Shown here piece after piece: positions 50,215-61,149 of a stretch of DNA of 64,000 nucleotides (the stretch's first letter is position 1; every line of letters begins with the position of its first letter). The notes beneath the pieces are model-generated. The model had not been told where the DNA came from and ran no database searches. It saw only the letters and a list, made by a program, of their open reading frames with translations. The position numbers and the translations under genes were made by a program. Source of the stretch: Arion vulgaris (taxonomy: Eukaryota; Mollusca; Gastropoda; Stylommatophora; Arionidae); assembly GCA_020796225.1 (NCBI GenBank), contig CM036756.1:61656644-61720643 (forward strand), read 5' to 3'.

Positions 50215-50890
50215 TTTCATTGCAGGACATTATTGCAATACATCATTGTAGGATATTATTACAATACATCATTGTAGGATATTATTACAATACATCATTG
50301 TAGGATATTATTACAATACATCATTGTAGGATATTATTACAATACATCATTGTAGGATATTATTACAATACATCATTGTAGGACATTATTGCAATACATC
50401 ATTGTAGGATATTATTACAATACATCATTGTAGGACATTATTGCAATACATCATTGTAGGACATTATTACAATACATCATTGTAGGATATTATTACAATA
50501 CATCATTGTAGGACATTATTACAATACATCATTGTAGGACATTATTACAATACATCATTGTAGGATATTATTGCAATACATCATTGTAGGATATTATTGC
50601 AATACATCATTGTAGGACATTATTACAATACATCATTGTAGGACATTATTACAATACCTCATTGTAGGATATTATTACATAACATTATTGCAGGACATCA
50701 TTGCATAACATTATTGAAGGACATCATTGCATGACGTCTTTGCAGAACATCATTGCAGGACATTATTACAATACATCATTGCATGACATTATTGCATAAC
50801 TTTATTGCAGGACAGCATTGCATAACATCATTTAATTACATCATTGCAGGACGTCTTTGCATAGTATAATTGCATATCATCATTGCAAGA
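50215..50890. repeat. 26-bp tandem array, ~17 good copies
   Basis: ATTGTAGGATATTATTACAA followed by TACATC repeats with a 26-bp step to ~50668, then decays into variants with CATTGCATAACATTATTGCA. ATAT/ACAT variants are mixed. Confidence 0.95.
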
Positions 50891-51092
50891 CATCTGATTA
50901 CTTGAAGTGGAACACTGTTTTCTTTGAACATATCAATGGCTGACAATCAGTCCTGATTATCTTCATAATCTCGTTTGTTTCTCTCTTATATTTAGGAAAT
51001 TAAAACCTCTTTCCTCCAAGTCACGCCTATTTTCAACTTAAAAATGGGGTCGCCATTAGCGAAGTTGATATTACTCTTCGCTAGTGGCTTCG
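50891..51092. other. No gene recognised
   Basis: Unassigned spacer. Confidence 0.4.
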
Positions 51093-51345
51093 CGGTGGCG
51101 TCTGTGGCTTGAGGGATAGTGACTCGGTCTATTAACCCCGACGTTCTGAGTTCGAATCACGCTGCGGATAGTTTGGTTGCAAATTGTTTCGCGCAGATTT
51201 TTACAAAAGGACGATGACATCACCCGTTCAGAAAGCAATGGCAAACTACTGAACGTAATAATGCCTAGAAAAATCACAAATAGCGTTAAAAAGCTGGGGT
51301 TGATTCGTAAAGTCCGTAACGGATATGCAATTAACTAACTAGTGG
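51093..51345 (+). mobile_element. SINE-F, full length
   Basis: CGGTGGCGTCTGTGGCTTGA, B box GAGTTCGAATCACGC, TTGGTTGCAAATTGTTTCGC, AGAAAGCAATGGCAAACTAC, GGTTGATTCGTAAAGTCC, GGATATGCAATTAACTAAC. Confidence 0.88.
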
Positions 51346-51454
51346 TCCCGTGCAATCCAAATTTCTAGGTTTGATGCCAGCTTTTCAAAACTTATCGTTG
51401 TGCATACAGAAGACTATGATCCTTTGGGAAAGAAGGAGGGAGTGGATCTCGAAA

Positions 51455-51605
51455 TTACAATTACTTCTGAAATCGGAGTAAAGCTGTCCTGAATGGAGTG
51501 GGACACTGGTGATAAGAAATGCAAGCCTTCACGTAAAAATTAGTCAGATGTGTCAAAACAGTCATTATAACTACTCCTGGATTCATAGAGCGCGAACGAA
51601 AAAAA
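51455..51605 (+). repeat. Interspersed repeat J
   Basis: TGGGACACTGGTGATAAGAA, AAGCCTTCACGTAAAAATTA, CTGGATTCATAGAGCGCGAA; parallels 18060-18190. Confidence 0.5.
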
Positions 51606-51649
51606 ACCGTACAACCGTTTTCATATGTTTCCACGAATAATGTACTATA

Positions 51650-51905
51650 TCTTCTTCTTCTTCTTTGTGTTCGTTCTCTACGATCAATTTTAATCACTCT
51701 TTGTGATATGTTTGATCTGTGCCAAGAACGTGTATACGTTGCATATTGGTTTGGTAGGCCACTAAACGCATAGACTTCTACACGCTTAGGACACATGCAT
51801 CCCATTTCATCCAAACCTCATGTGTCGCCTCTTGCGACATGCGCGGCAGGTAACAGTGGTTCTATTCTTTACGCCCCAAATTTGGGCCCCGGTAACCACT
51901 CGGGT
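51650..51905 (-). mobile_element. SINE-B
   Basis: Plus strand (TTC)4, TTTGTGTTCGTTCTCTACGA, TTGATCTGTGCCAAGAACGT, TCTACACGCTTAGGACACAT, GGTTCTATTCTTTACGCCCC, GGCCCCGGTAACCACTCGGG. Flanks ATGTACTAT / ATGTACCAT match 8 of 9. Confidence 0.9.
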
Positions 51906-51914
51906 GATGTACCA

Positions 51915-52160
51915 TAACAAATGAGGAGCTTTTGAAACGAACAGGCTGTGCATCCTTGGAGACCATCATTCAGAGACGAAAATGTAGGTGGTTTGGATAT
52001 GTATGTCGTATAACAGTGGGGGCATTGGCTCGGATAGCCCGCAGATGGACAGCGGATGGGAAGAGAAGGCCTGGACGTCCAAAGGAAACATGGAGAAGAA
52101 CGGTGGAGAGAGAGTTGAAGGAGTGTGGCTTGACGTGGAAGACGGTTGGTAGATAGGCAA
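51915..52160 (+). mobile_element. LINE-delta 3' end
   Basis: Open frame with RRKCRWFGYVCRITVGALAR and KRRPGRPKETWRRTVEREL then KECGLTWKTVGR and a stop, the usual C-terminus of this LINE class. The upstream part is missing. Confidence 0.72.
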
Positions 52161-52413
52161 CAGTGAAAGTATCTTGTGGAAGCTTTATGTGTCAATCGGG
52201 ACACGAAGATGATATAGATAGCTAATGCTTTCATTTGTTATATTACAACGTATCGACCAACAAACAAACGCAATGGTAACTTCCTGCGGAGAATCCAATA
52301 TACATAACTAGCATAAGTTCAAAGACAAAACTATTCAAATGAGTCAAAGTTAGTTCCGCTTCTATTCTGTCATTTGAATAATGGATATGTACAGTACATT
52401 TTATATTAATCTT
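52161..52413. other. No gene recognised
   Basis: Unassigned sequence. Confidence 0.4.
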
Positions 52414-52429
52414 GAACTGTCTATTTCGT

Positions 52430-52686
52430 CAGTGTGTTGCCGGGCTCGCAAGGGGAGCAAAGAATAGGAACACTGCTACCTACAAGGCATGTCGTAAGAG
52501 ACGTCTGAGGTAGTGGCTTAGGCAAGCTACCCTAGTAAATAAAAAGTATCGTAGAAATCGGATGTGCTGACCTACTCGTAGGCGCATAACTAGCACAACG
52601 TACAATCGCTCTTAGACTCAGATCATATGTAAATCACAAAGAATGGTGTAACAAGAGGTCGATATGGAGACTTCGAAGAAGAAGAA
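52430..52686 (+). mobile_element. SINE-A with target duplication
   Basis: CAGTGTGTTGCCGGGCTCGC, GCATGTCGTAAGAGACGTCT, GTCGATATGGAGACTTCGAA and (GAA)n. Flanks at 52414-52429 and 52687-52702 agree at 14 of 16, starting GAACTGTCT. Confidence 0.88.
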
Positions 52687-52892
52687 GAACTGTCTCATTC
52701 GTGTACAAACGTAGAAACGTTGGACAAATATAGTTTAAAAGACAACAGTAGCCACATTTGGTTTGTCTGCTCTTGATGTATAAAATATCGTCTGAGAGAT
52801 TTGAGCAGTATTCTTTGACTCTAAACGAACCCAACACATATCACTTAATAATCACATGAACAGAATTCAACCACAATATATTTCCGAGTCGG

Positions 52893-53100
52893 GGTTTCTA
52901 TGGCGAAGTGGTTGTTAAGACGTTTGTCTATCGTTCTGAGGGTTGTGATTTCGAATCCGGACCGAAGCACATATGCAACTTTCTCATGAGATCCTTAGGA
53001 TTGTTTCTGGAGCTACGGAGTTCGTTCTATGTGCGATACTCTGCATTTCTGCCGACAGGGCTGAGAGCCTGTGGAATGAAGTAAATCCTTCTCATTTATA
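52893..53100 (+). mobile_element. SINE-G
   Basis: TATGGCGAAGTGGTTGTTAA (A-box-like), GATTTCGAATCCGGACCG (B box), CTCATGAGATCCTTAGGATT, GGAGCTACGGAGTTCG. Confidence 0.72.
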
Positions 53101-53403
53101 CACTGTTTAGAAACTTCAGAGTGTCAACTGTGTGTACTTCATGATAAATAGTTCACCACCACCTCTTCATGTAACAAGCGCTGGTTGACGTTAGAATGAT
53201 CTTTCATCTTCCATACATGAAAAACATTATATGAAACAAAACAACATTTTATAAATACATGCAGATACTACTACATCGTACATAGCAGTGGGCCAAAGGG
53301 CACTAGTCCAAATACCGCTTGATATCATTGAATAATAAGAAAAAGAGAGAAAGCAGAGAAGAATACAGAGACTATAAACAACAGAGTAAAACATATGCAA
53401 TGT
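53101..53403. other. No gene recognised
   Basis: Unassigned sequence. Confidence 0.4.
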
Positions 53404-53411
53404 ACAACAAC

Positions 53412-53576
53412 CAGTGGCGGATCGTGGTCATTTTTCTTGGTGGGGAAGACACAAATTTTCGGAAAAATCATGGTTTTTTTAGTATTTACTATTATTTGTC
53501 TATTCCGGGAAGTTATTCCCCTTTCGGTTTTTGGTAGGGCCGGGCCCCACTAGCCCTTAATGACGAGCCGCCCCTG
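53412..53576 (+). mobile_element. hAT-type MITE copy 5
   Basis: 165 bp, CAGTGGCGGATCGTG to GACGAGCCGCCCCTG. Flanks ACAACAAC (53404-53411) and GCAACAAC (53577-53584) differ at one base. Confidence 0.94.
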
Positions 53577-54039
53577 GCAACAACATTAAACAATATGTCC
53601 AATGTCCCTGTGGGTTAGCTCTTCTATCCTCCAGCACTTATCACATCTTTCTGAGCAACCCTACAGTGGTGGGATTTGACCTCTGGGAAATCATTAGATA
53701 AATTACCAACATTTGTCATAGACAACTGGTTTGGCCCCTTTTGCAGTTTCTCTTGTTATAGCAAATATACAAATAAATGAAAATTGGTTTCAATTACTGA
53801 GTGTTATCGATATAGCATAAAACAATCACATTGTTCAGAAAGAGAGAGAGAGAGAAACGATGTACACAAGTCTAGTTGTTAATGTCTCTTAGATCCAAAT
53901 TTTAGATTCTAGATATAAGAAAAGTGTAGTAAAACTCGTTTGGCATCAAATTGTTAGTGTCATCTGCAAGCAATCTTGATTCAATCAAGTGGCATGCCTG
54001 CCGGAGTATGCGATCATATCTCTCCACAACTCTCTCTCT
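53577..54039. other. No gene recognised
   Basis: Unassigned; short GA run at 53845. Confidence 0.4.
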
Positions 54040-54720
54040 GCTTGGTGCATGTAATCAGTTCTGACGTCGATCTTGTGTCGAACCATGATGTCAGGCCATC
54101 CAGCATATTCTCCCTTTGTCTTCCACGATCTCTCTTTCCTGAATTTTACCTGTAGTCACCAAATGTTTTAAACCTTCTTATCGCATTATATGCCCGATGA
54201 ACCTTGATTGTCGGATTCTTATTCTTTTGATAAGGTTTCTTTGTGTGCAGACCTGATTTAAAACCTCCTCATTTGTTTTCTTTGCTGTCCATGGAATTTT
54301 CAGCATTCGTATGTAAAACCACATCTCTTTGGCTTCCAATGATGGTATTGGTTGTTTATTCATTGTCCATGATTCGCTGCAATACAGAAGTATTGGATCA
54401 ATATAGCACTGGAGTATTCGTTTTCGAAGTGTCATTGGTAGTGAATTCAGGCATAGTGTCTTTGTCATTTTCATAAAAGATGCTTTCGCTTGAGCTATTC
54501 TACTTCTAATCTCTGTTTTACACCTGCCATCTGATGTCAGGAGTGTTCCCAGGTACTTGACTCGATGGACTTGTTTCAGTGCTGTCTTATTTATGTTGAT
54601 ATTACATGTTAGTGTTTATTTAATGTTTATTTGAGCCAACCATAACCTCTGTTTTCTTTACATTCATGCTTAATCCTTTCTTTTCACTTTCTCTTGATTA
54701 CTTGACTTAATTATCAAACA
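54040..54720 (-). mobile_element. LINE-zeta: post-RT region
   Basis: Minus-strand frame 54474-54178 includes RKRILQCYIDPILLYCSESW, MNKQPIPSLEAKEMWFYIRM and RIRIRQSRFIGHIMR: the LLY.SE.W and FIGHIMR phrases of the LINE segment that follows the reverse transcriptase palm. A further stretch to 54720 and to 54040 belongs to the same broken ORF. Confidence 0.72.
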
Positions 54721-54729
54721 CCAGATCTT

Positions 54730-55974
54730 CTATCTTCTATATTGTATCTTCTATATTGTATCTTCTATATTCTATATTCTATATTCTATCTTCCATATTC
54801 TATTTTCAATCTTCTATCTTCTATATTCTATTTTCAATCTTCTATCTTCTAAATTATATTTTCAATCTTCTATCTTCTATATTCTTCTATATTCTATCTT
54901 CTATCTTCTATCTTCTATATTCTATATTCTTCTATATTCTATCTTCTAAATTATATCTTCTATATTCTATCTTCTATCTTCTATCTTCTAAATTCTATCT
55001 TCTATCTTCTATCTTCTATATTCTATCTTCTATCTTCTATCTTCTATATTCTATCTTCTATCTTCTATCTTCTAAATTCTATCTTCTATCTTCTATCTTC
55101 TATATTCTACCTTCTATCTTCTATCTTCTATCTTCTATCTTCTATCTTCTATATTCTATCTTCTATATTCTACCTTCTATCTTCTATCTTCTATCTTCTA
55201 TCTTCTATATTCTACCTTCTATCTTCTATATTCTATCTTCTATCTTCTATCTTCTATATTCTACCTTCTATCTTCTATATTCTACCTTCTATCTTCTATC
55301 TTCTATATTCTATCTTCTGTCTTCTATCTTCTATCTTCTATCTTCTATATTCTATCTTCTATCTTCTATATTCTATCTTCTATCTTCTAAATTATATCTT
55401 CTATCTTCTATATTCTACCTTCTATCTTCTATCGTCTACCTTCTATATTCTATCTTCTATCTTCTATCTTCTATCTTCTATATTCTACCTTCTATATTCT
55501 ACCTTCTATCTTCTATCTTCTATCTTCTATCTTCTATATTCTATCTTCTATCTTCTATCTTCTATATTCTATCTTCTATATTCTATCTTCTATATTCTAT
55601 CTTCTATCTTCTAAATTATATCTTTTATCTTCTATCTTCTATCTTCTATATTCTACCTTCTATCTTATATCTTCTATCTTCTACCTTCTATATTATATCT
55701 TCTATCTTCTATCTTCTATATTCTACCTTCTATCTTCTATCTTCTATCTTCTATCTTCTATATTCTATCTTCTATCTTCTATCTTCTATATTCTATCTTC
55801 TATATTCTATCTTCTATATTCTATCTTCTATCTTCTAAATTATATCTTTTATCTTCTATCTTCTATCTTCTATATTCTATCTTCTATCTTCTACCTTCTA
55901 TATTCTATCTTCTATATTCTATCTTCTATATTCTACCTTCTATCTTCTATCTTCTATCTTCTATCTTCTATCCT
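54730..55974. repeat. Heptanucleotide minisatellite, 1.25 kb
   Basis: Mixed TTCTATC and TTCTATA units (with rare ACC, AAA and GTC variants) for about 178 heptamers. One plus-strand frame stays open for 360 codons because three heptamers equal seven codons, giving a repeating SSIFYLL-type peptide; this is an artefact of the period, not a gene. Confidence 0.97.
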
Positions 55975-55993
55975 GTTTGATTAATTACTCCGA

Positions 55994-56245
55994 CTTTCGC
56001 CCGTGTGTTGTCGAGACTTTCAATGGGAGCATATAATAGTAGCACTGATATCTACGAGGCGTGGCGTATAACACGACTAAAGCAGGGCCTAGGGAAGCTA
56101 CCCTAGTAAATAAAAAGGGTCGCAGAAATCGGATGTGCTGTGGGCGCATAACTGGCACAATGTACAATCGCTCTTAGACTCGGATCACATACAAATCACA
56201 AAGAATGGTTAACAAGTTGTCGATATGAAGCGTTAGAAGAAGAAG
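55994..56245 (+). mobile_element. SINE-A
   Basis: CGCCCGTGTGTTGTCGAGAC, TAGTAGCACTGATATCTACG, AAATCGGATGTGCTG, GTCGATATGAAGCGTTAGAA and (GAA) tail. No clear duplication. Confidence 0.87.
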
Positions 56246-56282
56246 ACTCAGAAATTAATTTTGTTTCGTGAAAAATGTCTCC

Positions 56283-56395
56283 ATGGAAGAAGTAAAGTAA
56301 AGGACACTTTTCATACCTCGTGGTATATAGAGTAATACGGTGTTAGACCCGTATTTTTCCTTGACCGTCGGCACACGATGGGTGATATGGTCAAA
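56283..56395 (-). mobile_element. SINE-C 3' part, fused to LINE-epsilon
   Basis: Plus strand AGTAAAGTAAAGGACACTTT, ATACCTCGTGGTATATAGAG, GACCGTCGGCACACGATGGG; after TGATATGGTCA it switches to LINE-epsilon sequence. Confidence 0.75.
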
Positions 56396-56660
56396 GTGCA
56401 GTGGCTTAGACATTTAATGAGAATGAAATACAACCAACCACCAACCAATACAATAAAAAGAGATCAGGTACTAGAGCTAAGGAAAGACCAAGAAAAGATG
56501 GATAGACAATATCAACACCACACTACATAAACACGGATATAACACAACAAGGACGACTCGTCTGGCCCTAGAACACAAATTAAAGCTCCCACTCCTACTC
56601 TTAACGGCAAGAGTGGACAACCAACTACATCTTCCACCTGGGAATATACAATAGACAAAT
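56396..56660 (+). mobile_element. LINE-epsilon 3' end
   Basis: CAACCAACCACCAACCAATA, TGGATAGACAATATCAACAC, CATAAACACGGATATAACAC, TTAACGGCAAGAGTGGACAA, CCACCTGGGAATATACAATA; translated as in 61801-61547. Confidence 0.75.
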
Positions 56661-56664
56661 GATT

Positions 56665-56830
56665 ATTATAAACTAGTACAAGTATTCATTACCAGCAAGT
56701 ACAAATGTTCATTACTAGCAAGTGCAAATACTCATTACCAGCCAGCACAAATACTCATTAGAAACCAGTGCAAGTATTCATTACCAAACAGCACAAATAC
56801 TCATTAGAAACTAGTGCAAGTGTTCACATA
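56665..56830. repeat. ~24-bp imperfect tandem repeat
   Basis: ACTAGTACAAGTATTCATTA, CCAGCA/GAAACC variants repeated about six times. Confidence 0.8.
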
Positions 56831-57552
56831 CATTTGACGTATAACCAAAACACAAGCGTAACCAACAGCAACGTTCCTAAACGCCATCTAAACAATACAA
56901 GAACCACAAGGAAATATAAACGAAAGAAAACAAGTCCCGTAACTCTTTCCTGGAGCATAACGTAGTCTGAAGCTTGTGGCGCCAATTCCAGATTCTGTCG
57001 CGAGATCCCGTGCAGTTCAACGAGTTCTGAGATCTTATCTCTTGCTACCTGGGGAATATTAGGCAGGACAGCTTCCAATTTTCATTATTTTTCATGTTAT
57101 TGGTGGATCCTGCAATGCTATTACGCATGATTTTCATCAACATTAGAGCTATATTATTAGTCTCTAACAATCATCGTGTGCCATGACTAACGGCATTTAC
57201 TAACAACTATCATTCTTATCTCCATTATTTTATTATTTCAATAGAACTGAATATATATATTTATACTAAATATTGTCCATCTCTTCCCTTTTTCCGTTTT
57301 CCTACGATTTCTGGTCTGGATTTTTATCCCAACCGTCATTATTTAAAAAAAAAAAATTATATCTTTGTTTTTTGGTGGCTGCTCTGTTTCTTTTTTATAT
57401 TAACTTTATTTTTTTATGCATTTCTTTGCAGCTAGACTGGGTTTGGGGTTGTTTTTTTTTGTCTTTCTATTATTTTGTTTCCGGAAATTTTAACTCCTCG
57501 TAAATTGTGGAATTTTAAAACCCACTTTCGCTGACTTTGATCTTTCATTTTG
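56831..57552. other. No gene recognised
   Basis: About 700 bp, AT-rich. The open frames 56824-57078 (-) and 57273-57503 (+) show no domain. Confidence 0.4.
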
Positions 57553-57812
57553 TGAATTCTTCCTCTTCTTCGAAGCTACATATCGACCACTTGTGAATCA
57601 CTGTGTGATCTGCGTGTGGTTTCAGCCTAAAAGCGATTGTATGTTGTGATAGTTATGCGCCTATAAGTAGGCCAGCACATCTGATTTCTGCCATGTTTTT
57701 ATTTACTAGGTAGCTTCCTAGGCCCCTACCTTAGTCGCCTCTTACGACATGCCTTGTAGATCGCAGTGGTACTATTCTTTGCTTCCCTTGCGGAACCCTG
57801 CACAACACGAAC
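57553..57812 (-). mobile_element. SINE-A
   Basis: CTTCGAAGCTACATATCGAC, TTTTTATTTACTAGGTAGCT, TTAGTCGCCTCTTACGACAT, CAGTGGTACTATTCTTTGCT. Possible short duplication GTGAATT on both sides. Confidence 0.86.
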
Positions 57813-57884
57813 AGAGTTTGGTGAATTTATTGATCAAGATTAACTTTCGTAATACAATCAGAGTTACATATAACACTGACAAAC

Positions 57885-57887
<3 letters not shown>

Positions 57888-57930
<43 letters not shown>

Positions 57931-58255
57931 CTTTTTGGACAATCATCATTGCACTTCGGTGAGTAACCATGTGTGTTGCAATCTTTTTCTTATACTGGAA
58001 TATCTCAGCGGCAGTGCACGAGCTCCGCAGCAACGGCGAGGGTCCTGGATATAATTTAGAATATAGTAAAATCATTTGGGATAAATTATTTTTTTTTCAT
58101 CTTTCAAAGGAATTTTGCCCGGCAGCGACTTTCCAGCCTGTTCTTTTCTATCTTGAATTTCCAAGGGTTCTTTTACGAGCTCAACTTGAACATATGACCT
58201 ACGTTTTATCGTCTGACTCCGATATGACTAGGAACTCGATCTCACCTACAATGAG
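57888..58255 (-). mobile_element. SINE-H with (CAAT)n tail
   Basis: Plus strand (GATT)10, then CATCATTGCACTTCGGTGAG, TGCACGAGCTCCGCAGCAAC, TTTCCAAGG.TTCTTTTACG and CGTCTGACTCCGATATGACT; reverse of 46025-46430. The head lies beyond the match. Confidence 0.76.
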
Positions 58256-58281
58256 ATCAATGTCTCTCAGCGTGTTATTCT

Positions 58282-58732
58282 TTGGGCCTATTATCAATAT
58301 TTGACATCAAGTATCTTGGAGTTTTCTTTCACTCCTGTCATAAACTTCAACTGAAGAAGCAAAAACTATCGTCAAAGGGCACTACCAAGCGGGATAAAGA
58401 ACATCAAAAACACAAGGATGGTGGATATTACCAACTATCCAGAAGGGACATCATACTTTGTCTCCGGACGGGTCACAAAAGAATGAGACAGCACCTGTAC
58501 ATTAAATTAAACCAACGACATGTGACCCTGTGGCTTGGCGAGTATGACAACAGAGCCTATCCTACAGAAGTGCCCCCAGAACGCAGACCTGAGAAGAAAG
58601 ATTTGGCCCACTTATACCAACGTTCAAGATGATGGCGTGGCTACCAATCTAAGACAGACGGCTGCCTTTATTAGAGAATCCGAAATCCCAATCTAGTGGG
58701 AATGCAGAAGAAGAAGAAGAAGAAGAAGAAAC
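58282..58732 (+). mobile_element. LINE-beta 3' end
   Basis: KGTTKRDKEHQKHKDGGYYQ, LSRRDIILCLRTGHKRMRQH and the damaged Cys motif region, then CCGAAATCCCAATCTAGTGG and a (GAA)8 tail. Parallels 3741-3900 and 3514-3744 of the minus-strand copy. Confidence 0.78.
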
Positions 58733-58919
58733 TTTAACGACAGTTTTATGTCTCCTCAGGCTAAGGAGTACCACATGTGTGTGTACTTCACATGCGACAG
58801 TTTGTGATGACTTCATTTCTCCACTAATTAGAAGTAATGCGTTGTTTTGATCTCTGTCTATAAATTATAGTGTTTTCTTTGAACAAGTTATCAACAGCAA
58901 AAAACGTGTAATATATATA
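58733..58919. other. No gene recognised
   Basis: Unassigned sequence. Confidence 0.4.
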
Positions 58920-59260
58920 TAAATTCTACCGTTGAGCGCATGCATCAAGACATGTCACTCAAGTATCTTTGTCTGATCCCCATGCTGTACCAGCGAGCTT
59001 CTTCAATATCTAATATCTTCTTAATGCTTTGTTCTTTACATTCTTAAAGTACTTCTTGAGGTTAAGCTGTCGATCAAGCGTTACTTCAAGTTGTGTGGGA
59101 CATTATTCTTTCCACAGCTGTTGTTTGTTTAATCTCAATATGATGATTTGTTTGGCTGTGTTGTAGCTCTTAGTGAGAATGATATACATGCTTCTTTTTA
59201 TACAGCTTATTTGTGGTTTTCATTCTGTCAGTAAGCATGCAGTTTTCTTATGTCTCCATT
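58920..59260 (-). mobile_element. LINE reverse transcriptase thumb remnant
   Basis: Minus-strand translation gives EVTLDRQLNLKKYFKNVKNK followed (with stops) by ILKKLAGTAWGSDKDT. This is the conserved LG(V/I).LD..L.F..HI and LR.L.G..WG..... segment at the end of the RT domain in Jockey/I-group LINEs. It could be part of the LINE-beta or gamma family. Confidence 0.62.
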
Positions 59261-59339
59261 AGGTTTGTCAAGGTACAGATGTGTCATATTTGAGGCTACA
59301 TAAGGGTTATTGACACGATTTTGTAATTATTACTCTACC

Positions 59340-59725
59340 GAAATTCCCCCTCCTCACGGTGCATTCTGTATTAGACTCTCCCGAAATCTCCCCCTTCACG
59401 GTGCATTGTGTATTAGACTCTCACAAAATTCTCCCTCTTCACGGTGCAATCTGTATTAGACTCTCCCGAAATTCCCCCTCTTCACAATGCATTGTGTATT
59501 AGACTCTCCGAAATTCCCCTCTTCACGGTGCATTGTGTATTAGACTCTCCCGAAATTCTCCTCTTCGTAGTGCATTTTGTTATTAGACTCCCCGAAATTC
59601 CCCTCTTAATGATGCATTGTGTATTAGACTCTCTCGAATCCTTTCCCACCCCCACCCCCTTTCACGGTGCATTGTGTATTAGACTCTCCGAAATTCCCCT
59701 CTTCATGTTGCATTGTGAATTATAA
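59340..59725. repeat. ~50-bp tandem array, ~8 copies
   Basis: CACGGTGCATTGTGTATTAG followed by ACTCTCCCGAAATTCCCCTC repeats eight times with small length differences. The open frame 59444-59725 is a by-product. Confidence 0.92.
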
Positions 59726-59859
59726 TTTATTTTAAGAATCTGGGAAAGTCAGCAAATATTTTCAGCAGCTCTTAACAACAACAATTGTAACAATATAAAT
59801 GTCATGACATGTAGATTTTCTTGGTTTTCACCATTCATCTTACGGGTGTGGAATATTTG

Positions 59860-60060
59860 TCCGAAAGTAGCGATTCTCATGACGACCAAGCCTCAAGTGG
59901 GTACCAAGATATCGCTGAGAAGTAAAGGTGGTCGGCGTGATGCTAACCACATCACCCACCGTGTGCCGGCAGTAAAAAAAAATGCGAGCCTAACACCGTA
60001 TTCCTCAATATACTCGAAGTATAACAAAGAGTTCCTTTACTTTCTTTTTCACCATTCATC
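59860..60060 (+). mobile_element. SINE-C, 5'-truncated
   Basis: AAGCCTCAAGTGGGTACCAA, AGTAAAGGTGGTCGGCGTGA, ACATCACCCACCGTGTGCCG, CCTAACACCGTATTCCTCAA, GAGTTCCTTTACTTTC. Confidence 0.7.
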
Positions 60061-60197
60061 TTCCGCATTTTGAGTACAACAAGCTCATGGAAGTCAGAGA
60101 GACATGTAACATTTTCTTGCTTTCATTATAACTATTTATACGCTTTGACATGTTCAAATGTTGATTAGAATCTGCTTCGCTCGATCTCAGAAGTCAA

Positions 60198-60457
60198 CGT
60201 CACCCGTATGTTGTCGATGCTCACAAGGGGAGCAAAGAATAGTAACAATGCGACCATAATGCATGTCGTAAGAGGCGACTGAAGTAGGGGCCTAGGAAGC
60301 TACCCTAGTAAATGAAAAGCGACACAGAAATCGGATGTGCTGGCCTACTTGCAGGCGCATAACCGACACAGTGTACAATCTCTATTAGGCTCAGATCACA
60401 TAAAAATCACAAAGAGTGGTTAACAAGTGGTTGATATGGAGCGATCGAAGAAGAAGA
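60198..60457 (+). mobile_element. SINE-A with target duplication
   Basis: CACCCGTATGTTGTCGATGC, GCATGTCGTAAGAGGCGACT, GTTGATATGGAGCGATCGAA and (GAA)n. Possible 9-bp duplication AGAAGTCAA (60189-60197, 60458-60466), partly in the tail. Confidence 0.9.
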
Positions 60458-60466
60458 AGAAGTCAA

Positions 60467-60791
60467 ATTGAATATGTTCAAAGAAAGCAATGGATTTTAA
60501 ATATATTTAAAGAAAGCAGTGGACTCCTCAGGCTGTCCAGATCTCCAAAGACTTTGTCATATAAGGGCACTGGTAATGATGGTTACATCAGTCCTCTCTA
60601 TTCATCATACGTTGGATAGCTTTGTTTAAAATGCTCAGAAATCATTTTATCAGTGCCACATTCATCACAAGTGTCATTCATCAAACTTCTTTAGCTTCTC
60701 TAAGAGATAGTTTCTCAGTTTGATGTAGTATGTGCATAGTCTGAATATTACGAGCTGCTCTTTTCTGTTTTAGCTCTTAGTATAAATTATT
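60467..60791. other. No gene recognised
   Basis: AAAGAAAGCA.TGGA occurs twice near the start; otherwise nothing recognised. Confidence 0.4.
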
Positions 60792-60800
60792 TGTCTGATG

Positions 60801-61066
60801 CGCCCGTGTGTTGTCGGGGCTTGCAATGGGAGCAAAGAATAGTAACACTGCGACCTACAAGGCATGTCGAAAGAGGCGACTGAGGTAGGGGCCTAGGGAA
60901 GCTACATTAGTAAATAATAAGCGTCGCAAAAATCAGATGTTTTGGCCTACTCTAAGCTACATAACTGGCACAACGTACAATCGCTCTTAGGCTCAGATTA
61001 CATACAAATCACAAAGAGTGGTTTAACAAGTGGCCGATATGGAATGTTTGATGAAGAAGAAGAATG
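60801..61066 (+). mobile_element. SINE-A with target duplication
   Basis: CGCCCGTGTGTTGTCGGGGC, GCAAAGAATAGTAACACTGC, GGCCGATATGGAATGTTTGA and (GAA)n. Exact 9-bp duplication TGTCTGATG (60792-60800, 61067-61075). Confidence 0.93.
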
Positions 61067-61149
61067 TGTCTGATGTCCTTCATGTTCTGTTTCCCCACTT
61101 CATCTTGTACTATCTTGTGATAAATCGCTTTGCCTCTTCATAGTTTATA

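Noticed and set aside
54756..55838. 360-residue open frame rich in Ile, Phe, Tyr, Leu and Ser
   Set aside because: It is a direct reading of the heptanucleotide array; the peptide repeats with the DNA period, and has no non-repetitive part.
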